Shown here in pieces: positions 1-7,690 of a stretch of 30,805 nt of DNA. The translations under genes were made by a program, and so were the position numbers. The first letter of the stretch is position 1. The number at the start of each line of letters is the position of its first letter. Source of the DNA: Bacteroidales bacterium UBA2714 (GTDB lineage Bacteria > Bacteroidota > Bacteroidia > Bacteroidales > P3); assembly GCA_002354035.1 (NCBI GenBank), contig DEKU01000005.1, forward strand, positions 1-30,805, in the 5' to 3' direction. The notes beneath the pieces are model-generated. The model did no database searches. It was given only the letters and a program-made list of their open reading frames with translations, and had not been told where the DNA came from.

Positions 1-19
1 TCAGTTGAGCTAAGGAGCC
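1..19 (-). tRNA. 5' end of a tRNA gene, cut by the left window edge
   Basis: Read on the minus strand, these bases give GGCTCCTTAGCTCAACTGA. This fits a 7-nt acceptor strand (GGCTCCT), the U8-A9 linker, the D-stem strand GCTC and the start of a D-loop. A Bacteroidota -7 promoter element lies 39 bases upstream on the same strand, which fits a tRNA transcript with a short leader. The anticodon is outside the window, so the amino acid cannot be assigned. Confidence 0.6.
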
Positions 20-57
20 ATCTGTTTGCTTTGGGTTATCTCTTCCTCGAAAGCGGT

Positions 58-67
58 TGCAAAGATA
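58..67 (-). promoter_or_regulatory. Bacteroidota -7 promoter element for the tRNA
   Basis: The minus strand reads TATCTTTGCA, an exact match to the Bacteroidota -7 consensus TAnnTTTG followed by CA. Transcription would run left and start near position 50, about 30 bases before the tRNA 5' end. No convincing -33 TTTG box is visible. Confidence 0.6.
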
Positions 68-136
68 CGACTTTTTTTCGATGCACCAAATTTTTTTTTG
101 CTTTTTTTGGTCTAAAAGATATAAAGCAATGAATGA

Positions 137-169
137 TTGAGCATTAAAAATGCATTTTTTTTTGCTCAA
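137..169 (-). terminator. Possible hairpin terminator at the GNAT gene stop
   Basis: An inverted repeat with arms TTGAGCA (137-143) and TGCTCAA (163-169) encloses an inner A5/T5 pairing around a TGCA loop. It overlaps the stop codon of the minus-strand acetyltransferase gene (166-168). The structure is A/T-rich and has no clear T-tract after it, so termination is plausible but not certain. Confidence 0.35.
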
Positions 170-705
170 CGCATGTTGGAGGGCTTGCATTTGTAGACTT
201 CGCGATAGAGAATTTCACGAATTTCGTCAAATTCTTCATCGTCGAGTTCGTATTTTGTCATAATAATCATAGGCACAGTGACTTGGTCGCCGTGATAGGA
301 AGGCTGGAGGTAGTCTTGGGGGTTGGTGAAGAGACCCATACTGGCGTAGAATTCAATGCGATGCTCGGAAGTTTCGTCGTGTGGGTGCTCGACTTCGAGA
401 ACGACTTGCTGGGTTTGCTGCGAGAGGAAGTTGAGGAAGACGGCTTTGCCGAGGCCTTGGTTGCGGAGGTCTTCGTCGATGGCGAAGTGTTCGATGTAGA
501 CGAACTCGTCGAAGGTCCAGTAGGTGAGGATTCCGATGGGTTCGTCGCCGTCGTCGTTGGTGGCGACCATGAAGTGAAATTTTTCTTTGTTACGATGTTT
601 TAACTCCCCGAAAGGAGGTCGTTCTTCGTCGGGAAAGGCCGATTCGAATAGATCTTTGGCGAAATGCGGGTGGTCGGATTGCGAAAGGTCTGTTAATTGT
701 ATCAT
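166..705 (-). CDS. GNAT family N-acetyltransferase
   Basis: A 179-residue protein of the GNAT fold, which moves an acetyl group from acetyl-CoA to an amine. The diagnostic acetyl-CoA pyrophosphate-binding motif is RNQGLGKAVF at residues 81-90 (R/Q-x-x-G-x-G), directly after the beta-4 strand segment YIEHFAI (70-76). The C-terminal 30 residues are acidic and then basic, and look like an extension beyond the core fold. The substrate cannot be told from the sequence. The ATG at 705 is the natural start. The gene lies 65 bases downstream of the beta-barrel gene on the same strand and may be the last gene of that transcript. The intervening bases contain a GC-rich hairpin (736-761), so it may also be transcribed separately. 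Confidence 0.85.
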   Translation of the reverse strand: MIQLTDLSQSDHPHFAKDLFESAFPDEERPPFGELKHRNKEKFHFMVATNDDGDEPIGILTYWTFDEFVYIEHFAIDEDLRNQGLGKAVFLNFLSQQTQQVVLEVEHPHDETSEHRIEFYASMGLFTNPQDYLQPSYHGDQVTVPMIIMTKYELDDEEFDEIREILYREVYKCKPSNMR

Positions 706-735
706 TTATTTGTTTTGTTATTTGAATATTGTGTG

Positions 736-761
736 GCCAGTGGGCCGGGGGGCCTGCTGGC
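736..761. repeat. GC-rich inverted repeat between the barrel and GNAT genes
   Basis: The arms GCCAG/CTGGC (736-740 and 757-761) and GGCC/GGCC (743-746 and 751-754) pair across a GGGG loop, with a TG/TG internal mismatch. It sits just after the stop of the minus-strand barrel gene. No T-tract follows on that strand, so it may attenuate transcription or stabilise the mRNA end rather than act as a standard terminator. Confidence 0.4.
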
Positions 762-770
762 GACGGTTGT

Positions 771-1676
771 TTACTTGAATAGTTTGAAGTTGTTGAGGTT
801 GAAACGGGCGAAGATGGTGTGCTGCATGGCGAAGGCGTCGTTGTCGTTGTAGCCTTTGTATTTGGTTTGCATGTAGCGCATGGCGTAGCCGAAGTCGATG
901 GCGGCGCCTTGGAAGTTGTAGCCGAGGGCGATGGAGCCGAGGGCGCCGAAGCCTATGCCGCCTTGGTTGATGTAGTCGTAGGAGCCGGAGCCGGCATAGG
1001 GGCTTTGACCGCCCCAGACGTCGAGGATGCTGTAGGTGTGGCCGCCGATGACCATGCCGTTTTGTGTGACTTTGGTGTTGTTGATGTCGGCGCCGCCGGA
1101 TATTTCGAGGTCGAGGAGGTTGGTGAGTGGTATGCGTTTGAGGATGGAGAAGTCGATGAGGATGCGTTTTTCGAGGCCGAAGATGTCGCATGGGACGTAC
1201 TGTCGGCTGCCGGGGATGCCGACGCCGTTGTCGGAGGAGAGAAGGAACTGTCCGGCGGCGGTGACTTGGCTGTAGTCGAAGTTGAGCATCCAGCCCCAGC
1301 CGCTGGGGTAGTCGTAGCGGAGGCCTACGCCGACTTGGTAGGTGAGGCGGTAGTACATGTTGGGGTATTCGGCGATGGTGAAGGCGCTGTAGGAGGGGAT
1401 GGCGCTGGGTGAGATGAGGCCTTGGTTGACGAGGCTGCTCCATATCTGGGTGCCGTATTGTTCGGAGCGTAGGACGCGGTCGATGGTGTTGGCGTTGCCG
1501 GGGCGTCCGCTGTAGAAGTTGGCTTGTTTGGCGCTGGGTATGAGGAGGCCTGCATCGACGGCGAGGGAGAGGCCGGAGATGCGGGTTTGGAAGGCGGAGG
1601 CTTTCTTTTTCTGCGCTTGCAGGGGCATGGAGCAGAGCAGGAGGGCGATGAGGAGAAGGGATAGGGTTTGTTTCAT
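771..1676 (-). CDS. Outer-membrane beta-barrel protein
   Basis: A 301-residue protein starting at the ATG at 1676. It opens with a clear signal peptide (about residues 1-22, ending LQAQ). The rest is rich in alternating aromatic and polar residues, with glycine-rich turns such as YDYPSGWGWMLNFDYSQ and GALGSIALGYNFQGAAIDFGYAMRY, as in a Bacteroidota PorT-like or porin-like barrel. It ends FARFNLNNFKLFK, a strand with aromatic residues near the C-terminus as expected of barrels. The frame stays open upstream of 1676, but that extension is arginine/proline-rich and antisense-like and overlaps the sigma-factor gene, so it is not coding. The start ATG overlaps the sigma TGA as ATGA, which suggests translational coupling. 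Ligand and role are unknown. Confidence 0.75.
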   Translation of the reverse strand: MKQTLSLLLIALLLCSMPLQAQKKKASAFQTRISGLSLAVDAGLLIPSAKQANFYSGRPGNANTIDRVLRSEQYGTQIWSSLVNQGLISPSAIPSYSAFTIAEYPNMYYRLTYQVGVGLRYDYPSGWGWMLNFDYSQVTAAGQFLLSSDNGVGIPGSRQYVPCDIFGLEKRILIDFSILKRIPLTNLLDLEISGGADINNTKVTQNGMVIGGHTYSILDVWGGQSPYAGSGSYDYINQGGIGFGALGSIALGYNFQGAAIDFGYAMRYMQTKYKGYNDNDAFAMQHTIFARFNLNNFKLFK

Positions 1677-2278
1677 AGACTTTGTTTGTGTGACTTGATG
1701 ATTTCGGCGAGGAGGATGCGGGCGCGGCGGAGCTGGATTTTGACGGTGCCGAGGGGCAGGTTGAGGCGGTCGGCGATTTCGTCGTAGGAGAGTTCGTCGA
1801 AGTAGCGGAGGCGGACGATGCGGCGGTAGCGGGGTGCGAGGCGGTCGACGAGTTGGCGGACGATGTGGTCGCGCTGGCGTGTGATGAGTTCTTCTTCGGG
1901 GTTGGGGTCGTTGGTGGGGATGGGGTATTCGAAGGTTTCGTTGTCGTCGGTGACGGAGACGGCGTTGAGTGGGAGGAGGCGTAGGCGCTGGCGGCGGATG
2001 AAGTCGATGCCGTGGTTGCTGGCGATGGCGAAGAGCCAAGTGGCGAAGGTGTTTTGGGGGGTGTAGGTGGAGAGTTGGCAGAAGGCTTTGCTGAAGGCTT
2101 CCATGGTGAGGTCGTCGGCGTCGACAGGGCTGTGTGTCATGCGGAGGAGCATGAGGTAGATGGGTTCGCGGTAGAAACGCATAAGGTCGGCATAGGCCCG
2201 CTGGTCGCCCTTGTCGCGGGCGGCGATTACGAGCCGGTAGTCACGTTGCGCCTTTTCGTTTGATGGGAAAGGTTCCAT
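1673..2278 (-). CDS. ECF-type RNA polymerase sigma factor
   Basis: A 201-residue sigma-70-family protein with only regions 2 and 4. Region 2 spans about residues 28-100: helix YREPIYLMLLRMTH, the acidic core-binding stretch DADDLTMEAFSKAF at 53-66, and TWLFAIASNHGIDFIRR at 80-96. Region 4 spans about 137-195, with the helix-turn-helix LSYDEIADRLNLPLGTVKIQLRRAR at about 163-187. The linker (104-135) is acidic and somewhat long. The gene begins 12 bases after the glycosyltransferase stop and its TGA overlaps the start of the beta-barrel gene. ECF factors in this phylum often have a FecR-like anti-sigma partner next door. None is visible here, so signal control must come from elsewhere. Confidence 0.9.
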   Translation of the reverse strand: MEPFPSNEKAQRDYRLVIAARDKGDQRAYADLMRFYREPIYLMLLRMTHSPVDADDLTMEAFSKAFCQLSTYTPQNTFATWLFAIASNHGIDFIRRQRLRLLPLNAVSVTDDNETFEYPIPTNDPNPEEELITRQRDHIVRQLVDRLAPRYRRIVRLRYFDELSYDEIADRLNLPLGTVKIQLRRARILLAEIIKSHKQSL

Positions 2279-2290
2279 GCTTTTAGACCA

Positions 2291-3457
2291 TTATTTCAGT
2301 TTCTTTTTGCGAGATAACGGGAATATGGCTAAAATAGTATTTGCGATGAGAAAATAAATTTCGAAGAGTGGGGAGAGGATGTAGATGACTGGTTTGACGG
2401 AGAGGCGGCGGGTGGCCTGGGCGGTGGAGAGGATTTGCCAGAAGAGTTTGAGTGCGAGGGCGGCGGCGAGGATTTGCCAGGGGAAGGTGCCGAGGGCGAG
2501 GAGGAGGGCGCCGGAGAGGTAGAAGAGGAAGAGGCTGAGGGGTTTGGCCAGGCGTGAGCATTTGAGGCCGAAACGGTAGTAGATGTGGGTGGAGGTGCGG
2601 CGGCGGCGGTAGAGACGCCACTGGCGGAGGGTGGGCTGGGGCTGGACGTAGGTGAAGGCTTGGGAGTCGAGGACGACGGTGGTGTTGCGGCGTCGGGAGT
2701 TCTGGTTGACGAACATGTCGTCGGCTCCTTCGGGGATGTTGTAGTGGTAGATGAAGCCGTCGTTTTTGAGGAAAAGTGAGCGGCGGTAGCTGAGGTTGCG
2801 GCCATTGCCGGTGAAGGGATGGCGGAGGGCGGCGGCGCCGAGGTATTCGACGCTGTAGTCGAGGTTGTCGTACTGCTGGAGCCAGTTGAAGAGTGAGGGT
2901 TTGTAGGCTATGCCGCAGAAGCCGAGGACGAGGTCGACGTGGGGGTGGGTGTAGCCTTTGACCATGGAGCGGATCCAGCGGAAGGTGGTGGTGTCCATGG
3001 GCATGCATTCGGGTTCGGCAAGGAGGAGGATGTCGTTTTTGGCGGATTTGATGCCGATGGAGAAGGGGTATTTGAGGCCTTGGTAGCCGTTGGCGTTTTC
3101 GAGGAGGGTGACGACTTTGAGGTGTTTGTAGTTGTCGGACAGGAGCCGGAGGACGAACTGGGTGTCGTCGGTGGAGAGGTAGTCGACTACGACGACTTCG
3201 AAGTCGGGGTAGTCCTGCTCGAGGAGGTAGACGAGATTGGAGCGCAGCCATTCGCCGTCGTTCTGGGCGGTGAGGATGACGGAGACGGGTGGGAGGCTGT
3301 CGTCGGGGGGGGGGTTTTTTTTGCGTGAGGGGCCTTTGTAGTGGCCGATTCGGAAGAAGAAGAGGCCATAGTAGAGGCACAAAATAACCAGACTGAGAGC
3401 CATCACGATGGCGAGAGCCATGGTGCAAGGGTCTGTAAGTATATGAGTAAAGTCCAT
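2291..3457 (-). CDS. Membrane-anchored family 2 glycosyltransferase
   Basis: A 388-residue protein. A transmembrane helix covers about residues 12-35, followed by a basic, proline-rich linker and then a GT-A domain from about residue 56 (PPVSVILTAQNDGEWLRSNL). VVVDYLSTDDT (89-99) is the nucleotide-sugar strand. The usual DxD position reads LLLAEPECMPMD, so the metal motif is atypical. A QxxRW-like segment (LRQWRLYRRRR) follows, and two hydrophobic segments near the C-terminus suggest a processive or polytopic GT2. The start ATG at 3457 is preferred over the upstream TTG at 3484 because the -7 promoter (3480-3489) covers that TTG. It is the first gene of the minus-strand group with the sigma factor and barrel, which points to envelope or surface glycan work. 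The acceptor is unknown. Confidence 0.75.
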   Translation of the reverse strand: MDFTHILTDPCTMALAIVMALSLVILCLYYGLFFFRIGHYKGPSRKKNPPPDDSLPPVSVILTAQNDGEWLRSNLVYLLEQDYPDFEVVVVDYLSTDDTQFVLRLLSDNYKHLKVVTLLENANGYQGLKYPFSIGIKSAKNDILLLAEPECMPMDTTTFRWIRSMVKGYTHPHVDLVLGFCGIAYKPSLFNWLQQYDNLDYSVEYLGAAALRHPFTGNGRNLSYRRSLFLKNDGFIYHYNIPEGADDMFVNQNSRRRNTTVVLDSQAFTYVQPQPTLRQWRLYRRRRTSTHIYYRFGLKCSRLAKPLSLFLFYLSGALLLALGTFPWQILAAALALKLFWQILSTAQATRRLSVKPVIYILSPLFEIYFLIANTILAIFPLSRKKKLK

Positions 3458-3479
3458 TTTGGGTTTAAAATATTTTTGT

Positions 3480-3489
3480 TGCAAAAATA
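3480..3489 (-). promoter_or_regulatory. -7 promoter element for the glycosyltransferase-sigma-barrel group
   Basis: The minus strand reads TATTTTTGCA, matching TAnnTTTG plus CA. Transcription would begin near 3472, giving a leader of roughly 15 bases to the ATG at 3457. It lies 24 bases from the divergent tgt promoter, so the two promoters share one short intergenic region. Confidence 0.5.
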
Positions 3490-3512
3490 TACATTATTTT
3501 TGATTTTTTTCG

Positions 3513-3522
3513 TATCTTTGCA
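3513..3522 (+). promoter_or_regulatory. -7 promoter element for tgt
   Basis: The sequence is TATCTTTGCA, a full match to the Bacteroidota -7 consensus, preceded by a T-rich stretch. The expected start near 3529 gives a leader of about 55 bases before the tgt ATG. Confidence 0.65.
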
Positions 3523-3584
3523 GGATGAAATATTAACCGACTGTTCATAACTGTCGGCTCTGACATGTTGAAAAGTTGATATTT

Positions 3585-4715
3585 ATGAAGTTCACGATAG
3601 AGAAAGAGGATAATAAAAGTGACGCGCGTGCGGGAGTGATAGAGACTGCGCACGGTGCGATAGCCACCCCGATTTTTATGCCGGTCGGGACGGCGGGGAG
3701 TGTGAAGGCAGTGCACCGCCGCGAACTTTATGAGGACATCGATGCCCAGATAATACTTGGCAATACATATCATTTGTTTCTGCGTCCGGGATTGGACATT
3801 TTGAAGGCTGCGGGAGGTCTGCATGGTTTTGCGGGCTGGGAGCGTCCACTGCTGACGGACAGCGGTGGGTTCCAGGTGTTTTCGCTGGCTGACAACAGGA
3901 AAATCAAGGAGGAGGGCTGCACGTTCCAGTCGCACATTGACGGGAGCCGCCACTTTTTCTCGCCCGAGGGGGTGATGGATATTGAGCGTGTGATCGGGGC
4001 TGACATCATGATGGCTTTTGACGAGTGCGCCCCCGGCGAGTCGGACTACCGCTATGCGAAACGGTCGATGGAGCTGACGCACCGTTGGCTGGACAGGTGT
4101 GTGGCGCGGTTCGGCGAGACGGAGCCGCTGTATGGCTATGAGCAGACGTTGTTCCCGATAGTGCAGGGGTGCAAGTATGCCGACTTGCGCCGCCAGTCGG
4201 CGGAGTATATAGCCTCGAAGGGCTGCGACGGGAATGCTATCGGAGGGCTGGCTGTCGGGGAACCGACGGAGACGATGTATGAGATGATTGAGGTGGTGAA
4301 CGCCATCCTGCCCAAGGACAAGCCGCGCTATCTGATGGGCGTGGGGACTCCGGCCAACATCCTGGAGGCTATTGAGCGGGGGGTGGACATGTTTGACTGT
4401 GTGATGCCTACGCGCAACGGCCGCAATGGGCTGTTGTTTACGGCTCATGGCACTATCAATATAAAGAACAAGAAGTGGGAGAGCTGTTTTGACCCGATAG
4501 ATGCTGAGAGCACCGCCGAGTGCGACCGGAGCTATACGCTGGCTTATCTGCACCATCTGATTAGGGCCGAGGAGATTTTGGGGCTGCAGATATGCTCTAT
4601 CCATAATCTGGCTTTCTATTTATGGCTGGTGCGTACAGCCCGGCAGCATATTGTGGAGGGAGACTTCACCGAATGGAAAGCCGCCATACTGCCCGAATTG
4701 GGAAGGAGACTGTAG
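3585..4715 (+). CDS. tgt: tRNA-guanine transglycosylase
   Basis: A 376-residue queuosine-pathway enzyme that exchanges guanine at tRNA position 34 for a 7-deazaguanine base. Family signatures are clear: LTDSGGFQVFS (90-100) with catalytic Asp92, IVQGCKY (192-198), GGLAVGE (220-226), YLMGVGTP (249-256), and DCVMPTRNGRNG (271-282) holding the nucleophilic Asp271. Length is normal. The usual zinc ligands C-x-C-x2-C are replaced: the aligned positions read Ser309, Ala311 and Asp314, with a stray Cys313, while the histidine of the site (His340 in SIHNL) is kept. The ATG at 3585 is chosen over a TTG at 3576 because the protein family begins at KFTIEK. It is transcribed alone from its own promoter, divergent from the glycosyltransferase group. 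Confidence 0.95.
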   Translation: MKFTIEKEDNKSDARAGVIETAHGAIATPIFMPVGTAGSVKAVHRRELYEDIDAQIILGNTYHLFLRPGLDILKAAGGLHGFAGWERPLLTDSGGFQVFSLADNRKIKEEGCTFQSHIDGSRHFFSPEGVMDIERVIGADIMMAFDECAPGESDYRYAKRSMELTHRWLDRCVARFGETEPLYGYEQTLFPIVQGCKYADLRRQSAEYIASKGCDGNAIGGLAVGEPTETMYEMIEVVNAILPKDKPRYLMGVGTPANILEAIERGVDMFDCVMPTRNGRNGLLFTAHGTINIKNKKWESCFDPIDAESTAECDRSYTLAYLHHLIRAEEILGLQICSIHNLAFYLWLVRTARQHIVEGDFTEWKAAILPELGRRL

Positions 4716-4734
4716 AGAATAAAATGCATTAAAC

Positions 4735-4746
4735 ACTATATATAGT
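4735..4746. repeat. 12-bp A/T palindrome before the secreted PKD gene
   Basis: ACTATATATAGT is a perfect palindrome in the 53-base gap between tgt and the 949-residue secreted protein, 23 bases before its ATG. It could be an operator or part of an A/T-rich promoter, but nothing else supports a function. Confidence 0.25.
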
Positions 4747-4768
4747 ATTATAAAAAAGGTATCTTATT

Positions 4769-7618
4769 ATGAAACGATTAGTATCATTGGCAATTCTGTT
4801 ATTGGGCGCCAGCATGATCGCCGTGGGCCAGGATCCGTGTCCAGGGCTTCACAACCCGACATCGTTCAATACGATTCCGGGAGGATCGGGGTCGTGGACG
4901 GCACGCGTGGGAGACCGCATTGAGGGAACTGGCGGAAGCACCGGAACCAACGTCTTGAGCACATGCAGCTACCCCAACAAGGCTATTATCAGGGGTCATG
5001 CTAATATCACTTCGTCTGACTTTAATTCGGGCTATGACCAAAACCGTTGCGCGTGCAACCACTGCACATTGTTCGACGGACACGACCAGCGTTTCCGCAT
5101 CTATCGGGCCGAAGATGCGGGGATGGACCTGTTCACCGTAAACTCGTCGGGACAGGGGATGCAACGTATTCCTCCAGGACACATGTCGAGCATCCGTCTG
5201 GGCGATATGCGCGCCACCGGACAATGTATAAACAGCACGCATCCCACCGGCAACGACAAAGGGGCTGAGGCTCTGTTCTACACCATGGAGGTCACACCGC
5301 TGAACGCGCTGCTTTTTATCGACTATGCAATTGTGGCCTGCCGCTATAACCACACCCCGCAGCAGGCGGGAGAGTTCTTGATCCGGGTGGTGGGAAAGAA
5401 CAGCCAGACCAACCAATGGAACAATTTCCCGTTGCACGACAGTCTTTGGTTCAATGTGCCAGCCCCGGCGGTGACGGGTGCATTGCCCGCCCCATGGGTG
5501 GAGGGATTTTCGGGAAATCCGCAATCGGCCGGCGCAACAAGTTGCTGCTACTGCTACAAGCCGTGGACCCGTGTGGCCATCAGTTTGATTGATTATTTGT
5601 ACGACTCGGTTCGGGTGGAGATGTATACGAGCGACTGTATTTATGATGTGGATCCTATCTATGCCTATATTGCCGGAAGTTGCCAGCCGATGGAGATTAC
5701 TTCGTCAGGGTGTCCGGAGGGAATATCGGATGCTGTGGACACGTTGCGCGCCCCTGCCGGATTGCTGACTTATACATGGTATGTGTCGTCGACAGGTTAT
5801 GACGGAATCACCACCAACACGGAATTTATGGACAATCTGCCTTTCCACCAAGTGGCCCCGACATCGAACAATCCTGAATATGTGGCACGTGTGGAAGATT
5901 TTATCGCTACCCAAGCTGACGAGGCGCGCGGAATAGCCGTGGGCGACACAGTGGGTGTGACAACCTATAAGTGTGTGATGACTTCGGCCATGGACCCGCA
6001 AAAGCCTTTCCACTCAAAAATCTACTCCAAGGTGAGTAATATCAAGCCTTTGATACAGGCTCGGTTCACAACAATCTGTTTGGACACATCGGAAATAATC
6101 ATGGAGGCAGTGGGTGAGGTGCCCTATCAAGGAGGCGACGCACCCCATATTGACCATAGCAAAACCCGTTGGGTGGTACATGATGGCAGCACCGCAGACA
6201 CTCCTGTCGAAGCCGTGTTGTATGGCGATTCGACGGTTTTCCGCACTAACCAGCGTGGCGACTATGCCGTTGAGTTGAACATGTATTTGGAGGACACCAC
6301 GTGCTACACTACGAGAGTGTATATTGTGCATGTGGACACTCCGCCCGAGACCCGCATCGATATCAGTAAGCGGACTTTGTGTGTGGGCGAACAGACTACT
6401 ATCACCGACTTGACCGAGGGGGTGATGAAACGTGTGTGGGTGTTTGCCGACACCACCATCAGCAGCGAGGTGGGGGGATTGGATGGCACGACGGCCATTA
6501 CACGCGACTTTGAGGATTTTGAGAATCCTTTCATGTTGATTACCACAAATAATGCCGACTGCTCAGATACATTGTACGATACAATTTATTTCTTCCACGA
6601 CCCCGAAATCACATACAGCAACGACACTATTATCTGCAACGGACATGAGTCTCACGTGAAAGCTATGACATCGGTACCGGGATGTACGTTTGCCTGGTAT
6701 CGCCATCTAGACCAACCGGGCGAAGAGCCAATCTGCCGCGGTGATGTGCTGTACGTAAGACCCTCCCAGCCACGTACCACCTACTACTTGAAGATAATGG
6801 CCGAAGCCGGATGTGTGGCCTGGGACAGCGTGACTCTCTCGCTGCTTTCGACCAGCATAACCGCCACGCCCCGGAATGCCAAGCACTGCCCCGGCGACAG
6901 TGTCATCCTCACAGCCGACGGCGCACTGCGCTATGAGTGGAGCAGCTATCCCCCCGATCCCGACCTGGTGGGTCAGGAAACCAACACATCGATAGTTGTG
7001 TCGCCCAGTCAGGACACTCGCTATTTCCTTGTGGGCTATGCGGCAGACGACTGCGACATTGCTGCGATAGACATTCTGGTGAAGGAGGTTCCGCTGCCTG
7101 TGCTTGATTTTGAATACTCACCCCAGTATATCGACACCGAAACTCCGGTGGTGACTTTCACCGACAAGTCTCAGGGTGCGGACCACTCGCAATGGATTTT
7201 CGGCGATGGGTCGGTGTCGTCAGGAAAGACCGTGACCCATTATTTCGACATCTATGCCGACAGCAGCAACTGGGTGACGCTGAAGAGCTATAACGAACTG
7301 GGTTGTGTGTCGGACACGACTTGGCCTATCGAGATTGACACATTCGGGTTCTTCCGTCCCAATGTGTTCACTCCCAACAAGGCTACGAACAATGTGTTCA
7401 GCATCATCAGCAGCAGCGAGATGGACATGTTCAAGATTTCCATCTTCAACCGCGGCGGCGCACGGGTCTTCACATCGGAGGACTTGAACTTTAAGTGGGA
7501 CGGTACCTATGATGGGAAACCTTGCCCGCAGGGCGCATACCCCTATGTGATAGTATACCAACGCAAGGGAAGTGTGCAGAAGTTTAGGTTGAGCGGCACG
7601 GTAACGCTGATAAGATAG
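4769..7618 (+). CDS. Secreted PKD-domain protein with gliding-motility/T9SS type B C-terminal domain
   Basis: A 949-residue exported protein. Residues 1-20 form a signal peptide (MKRLVSLAILLLGASMIAVG). The N-terminal third has an unusual run of cysteines (CACNHC and CCYCYKP segments). The middle consists of beta-rich, Ig/PKD-like segments with repeated strand-cysteine patterns. A PKD domain near residues 775-850 shows the signature WIFGDGSVSSGKTVTHYF. The last ~90 residues (from about 860: FFRPNVFTPN ... WDGTYDGKPCPQGAYPYVI) match the gliding-motility-associated C-terminal domain, used as a type B sorting signal by the type IX secretion system. It is therefore probably delivered to the cell surface. 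Function is unknown; adhesion or surface assembly is a guess. No T9SS component is encoded in this window. Confidence 0.85.
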   Translation: MKRLVSLAILLLGASMIAVGQDPCPGLHNPTSFNTIPGGSGSWTARVGDRIEGTGGSTGTNVLSTCSYPNKAIIRGHANITSSDFNSGYDQNRCACNHCTLFDGHDQRFRIYRAEDAGMDLFTVNSSGQGMQRIPPGHMSSIRLGDMRATGQCINSTHPTGNDKGAEALFYTMEVTPLNALLFIDYAIVACRYNHTPQQAGEFLIRVVGKNSQTNQWNNFPLHDSLWFNVPAPAVTGALPAPWVEGFSGNPQSAGATSCCYCYKPWTRVAISLIDYLYDSVRVEMYTSDCIYDVDPIYAYIAGSCQPMEITSSGCPEGISDAVDTLRAPAGLLTYTWYVSSTGYDGITTNTEFMDNLPFHQVAPTSNNPEYVARVEDFIATQADEARGIAVGDTVGVTTYKCVMTSAMDPQKPFHSKIYSKVSNIKPLIQARFTTICLDTSEIIMEAVGEVPYQGGDAPHIDHSKTRWVVHDGSTADTPVEAVLYGDSTVFRTNQRGDYAVELNMYLEDTTCYTTRVYIVHVDTPPETRIDISKRTLCVGEQTTITDLTEGVMKRVWVFADTTISSEVGGLDGTTAITRDFEDFENPFMLITTNNADCSDTLYDTIYFFHDPEITYSNDTIICNGHESHVKAMTSVPGCTFAWYRHLDQPGEEPICRGDVLYVRPSQPRTTYYLKIMAEAGCVAWDSVTLSLLSTSITATPRNAKHCPGDSVILTADGALRYEWSSYPPDPDLVGQETNTSIVVSPSQDTRYFLVGYAADDCDIAAIDILVKEVPLPVLDFEYSPQYIDTETPVVTFTDKSQGADHSQWIFGDGSVSSGKTVTHYFDIYADSSNWVTLKSYNELGCVSDTTWPIEIDTFGFFRPNVFTPNKATNNVFSIISSSEMDMFKISIFNRGGARVFTSEDLNFKWDGTYDGKPCPQGAYPYVIVYQRKGSVQKFRLSGTVTLIR

Positions 7619-7690
7619 ACATTTTGTATGGCCATTGTGAGGGCTCTCACCTATACAGTGTTCCCCATATATGCATTAAACTAAGAGACT

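Noticed and set aside
1677..2039. N-terminal extension of the beta-barrel gene up to 2039
   Set aside because: The residues are arginine/proline/histidine-rich and antisense-like and overlap the sigma-factor gene. The signal peptide begins at the ATG at 1676.
2283..3428. Alternative minus-strand frame over the glycosyltransferase gene
   Set aside because: It translates to proline/arginine-rich low-complexity sequence; the other frame has clear GT2 motifs and membrane helices.
3465..4604. Long open frame antisense to tgt
   Set aside because: tgt motifs are complete on the plus strand, and the antisense product has no recognisable domain.
7625..7657. Hairpin GTGAG/CTCAC between the secreted protein and rdgB as a terminator
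   Set aside because: The main stem is only 5 bp with unequal internal loops and no T-tract; too weak to call.
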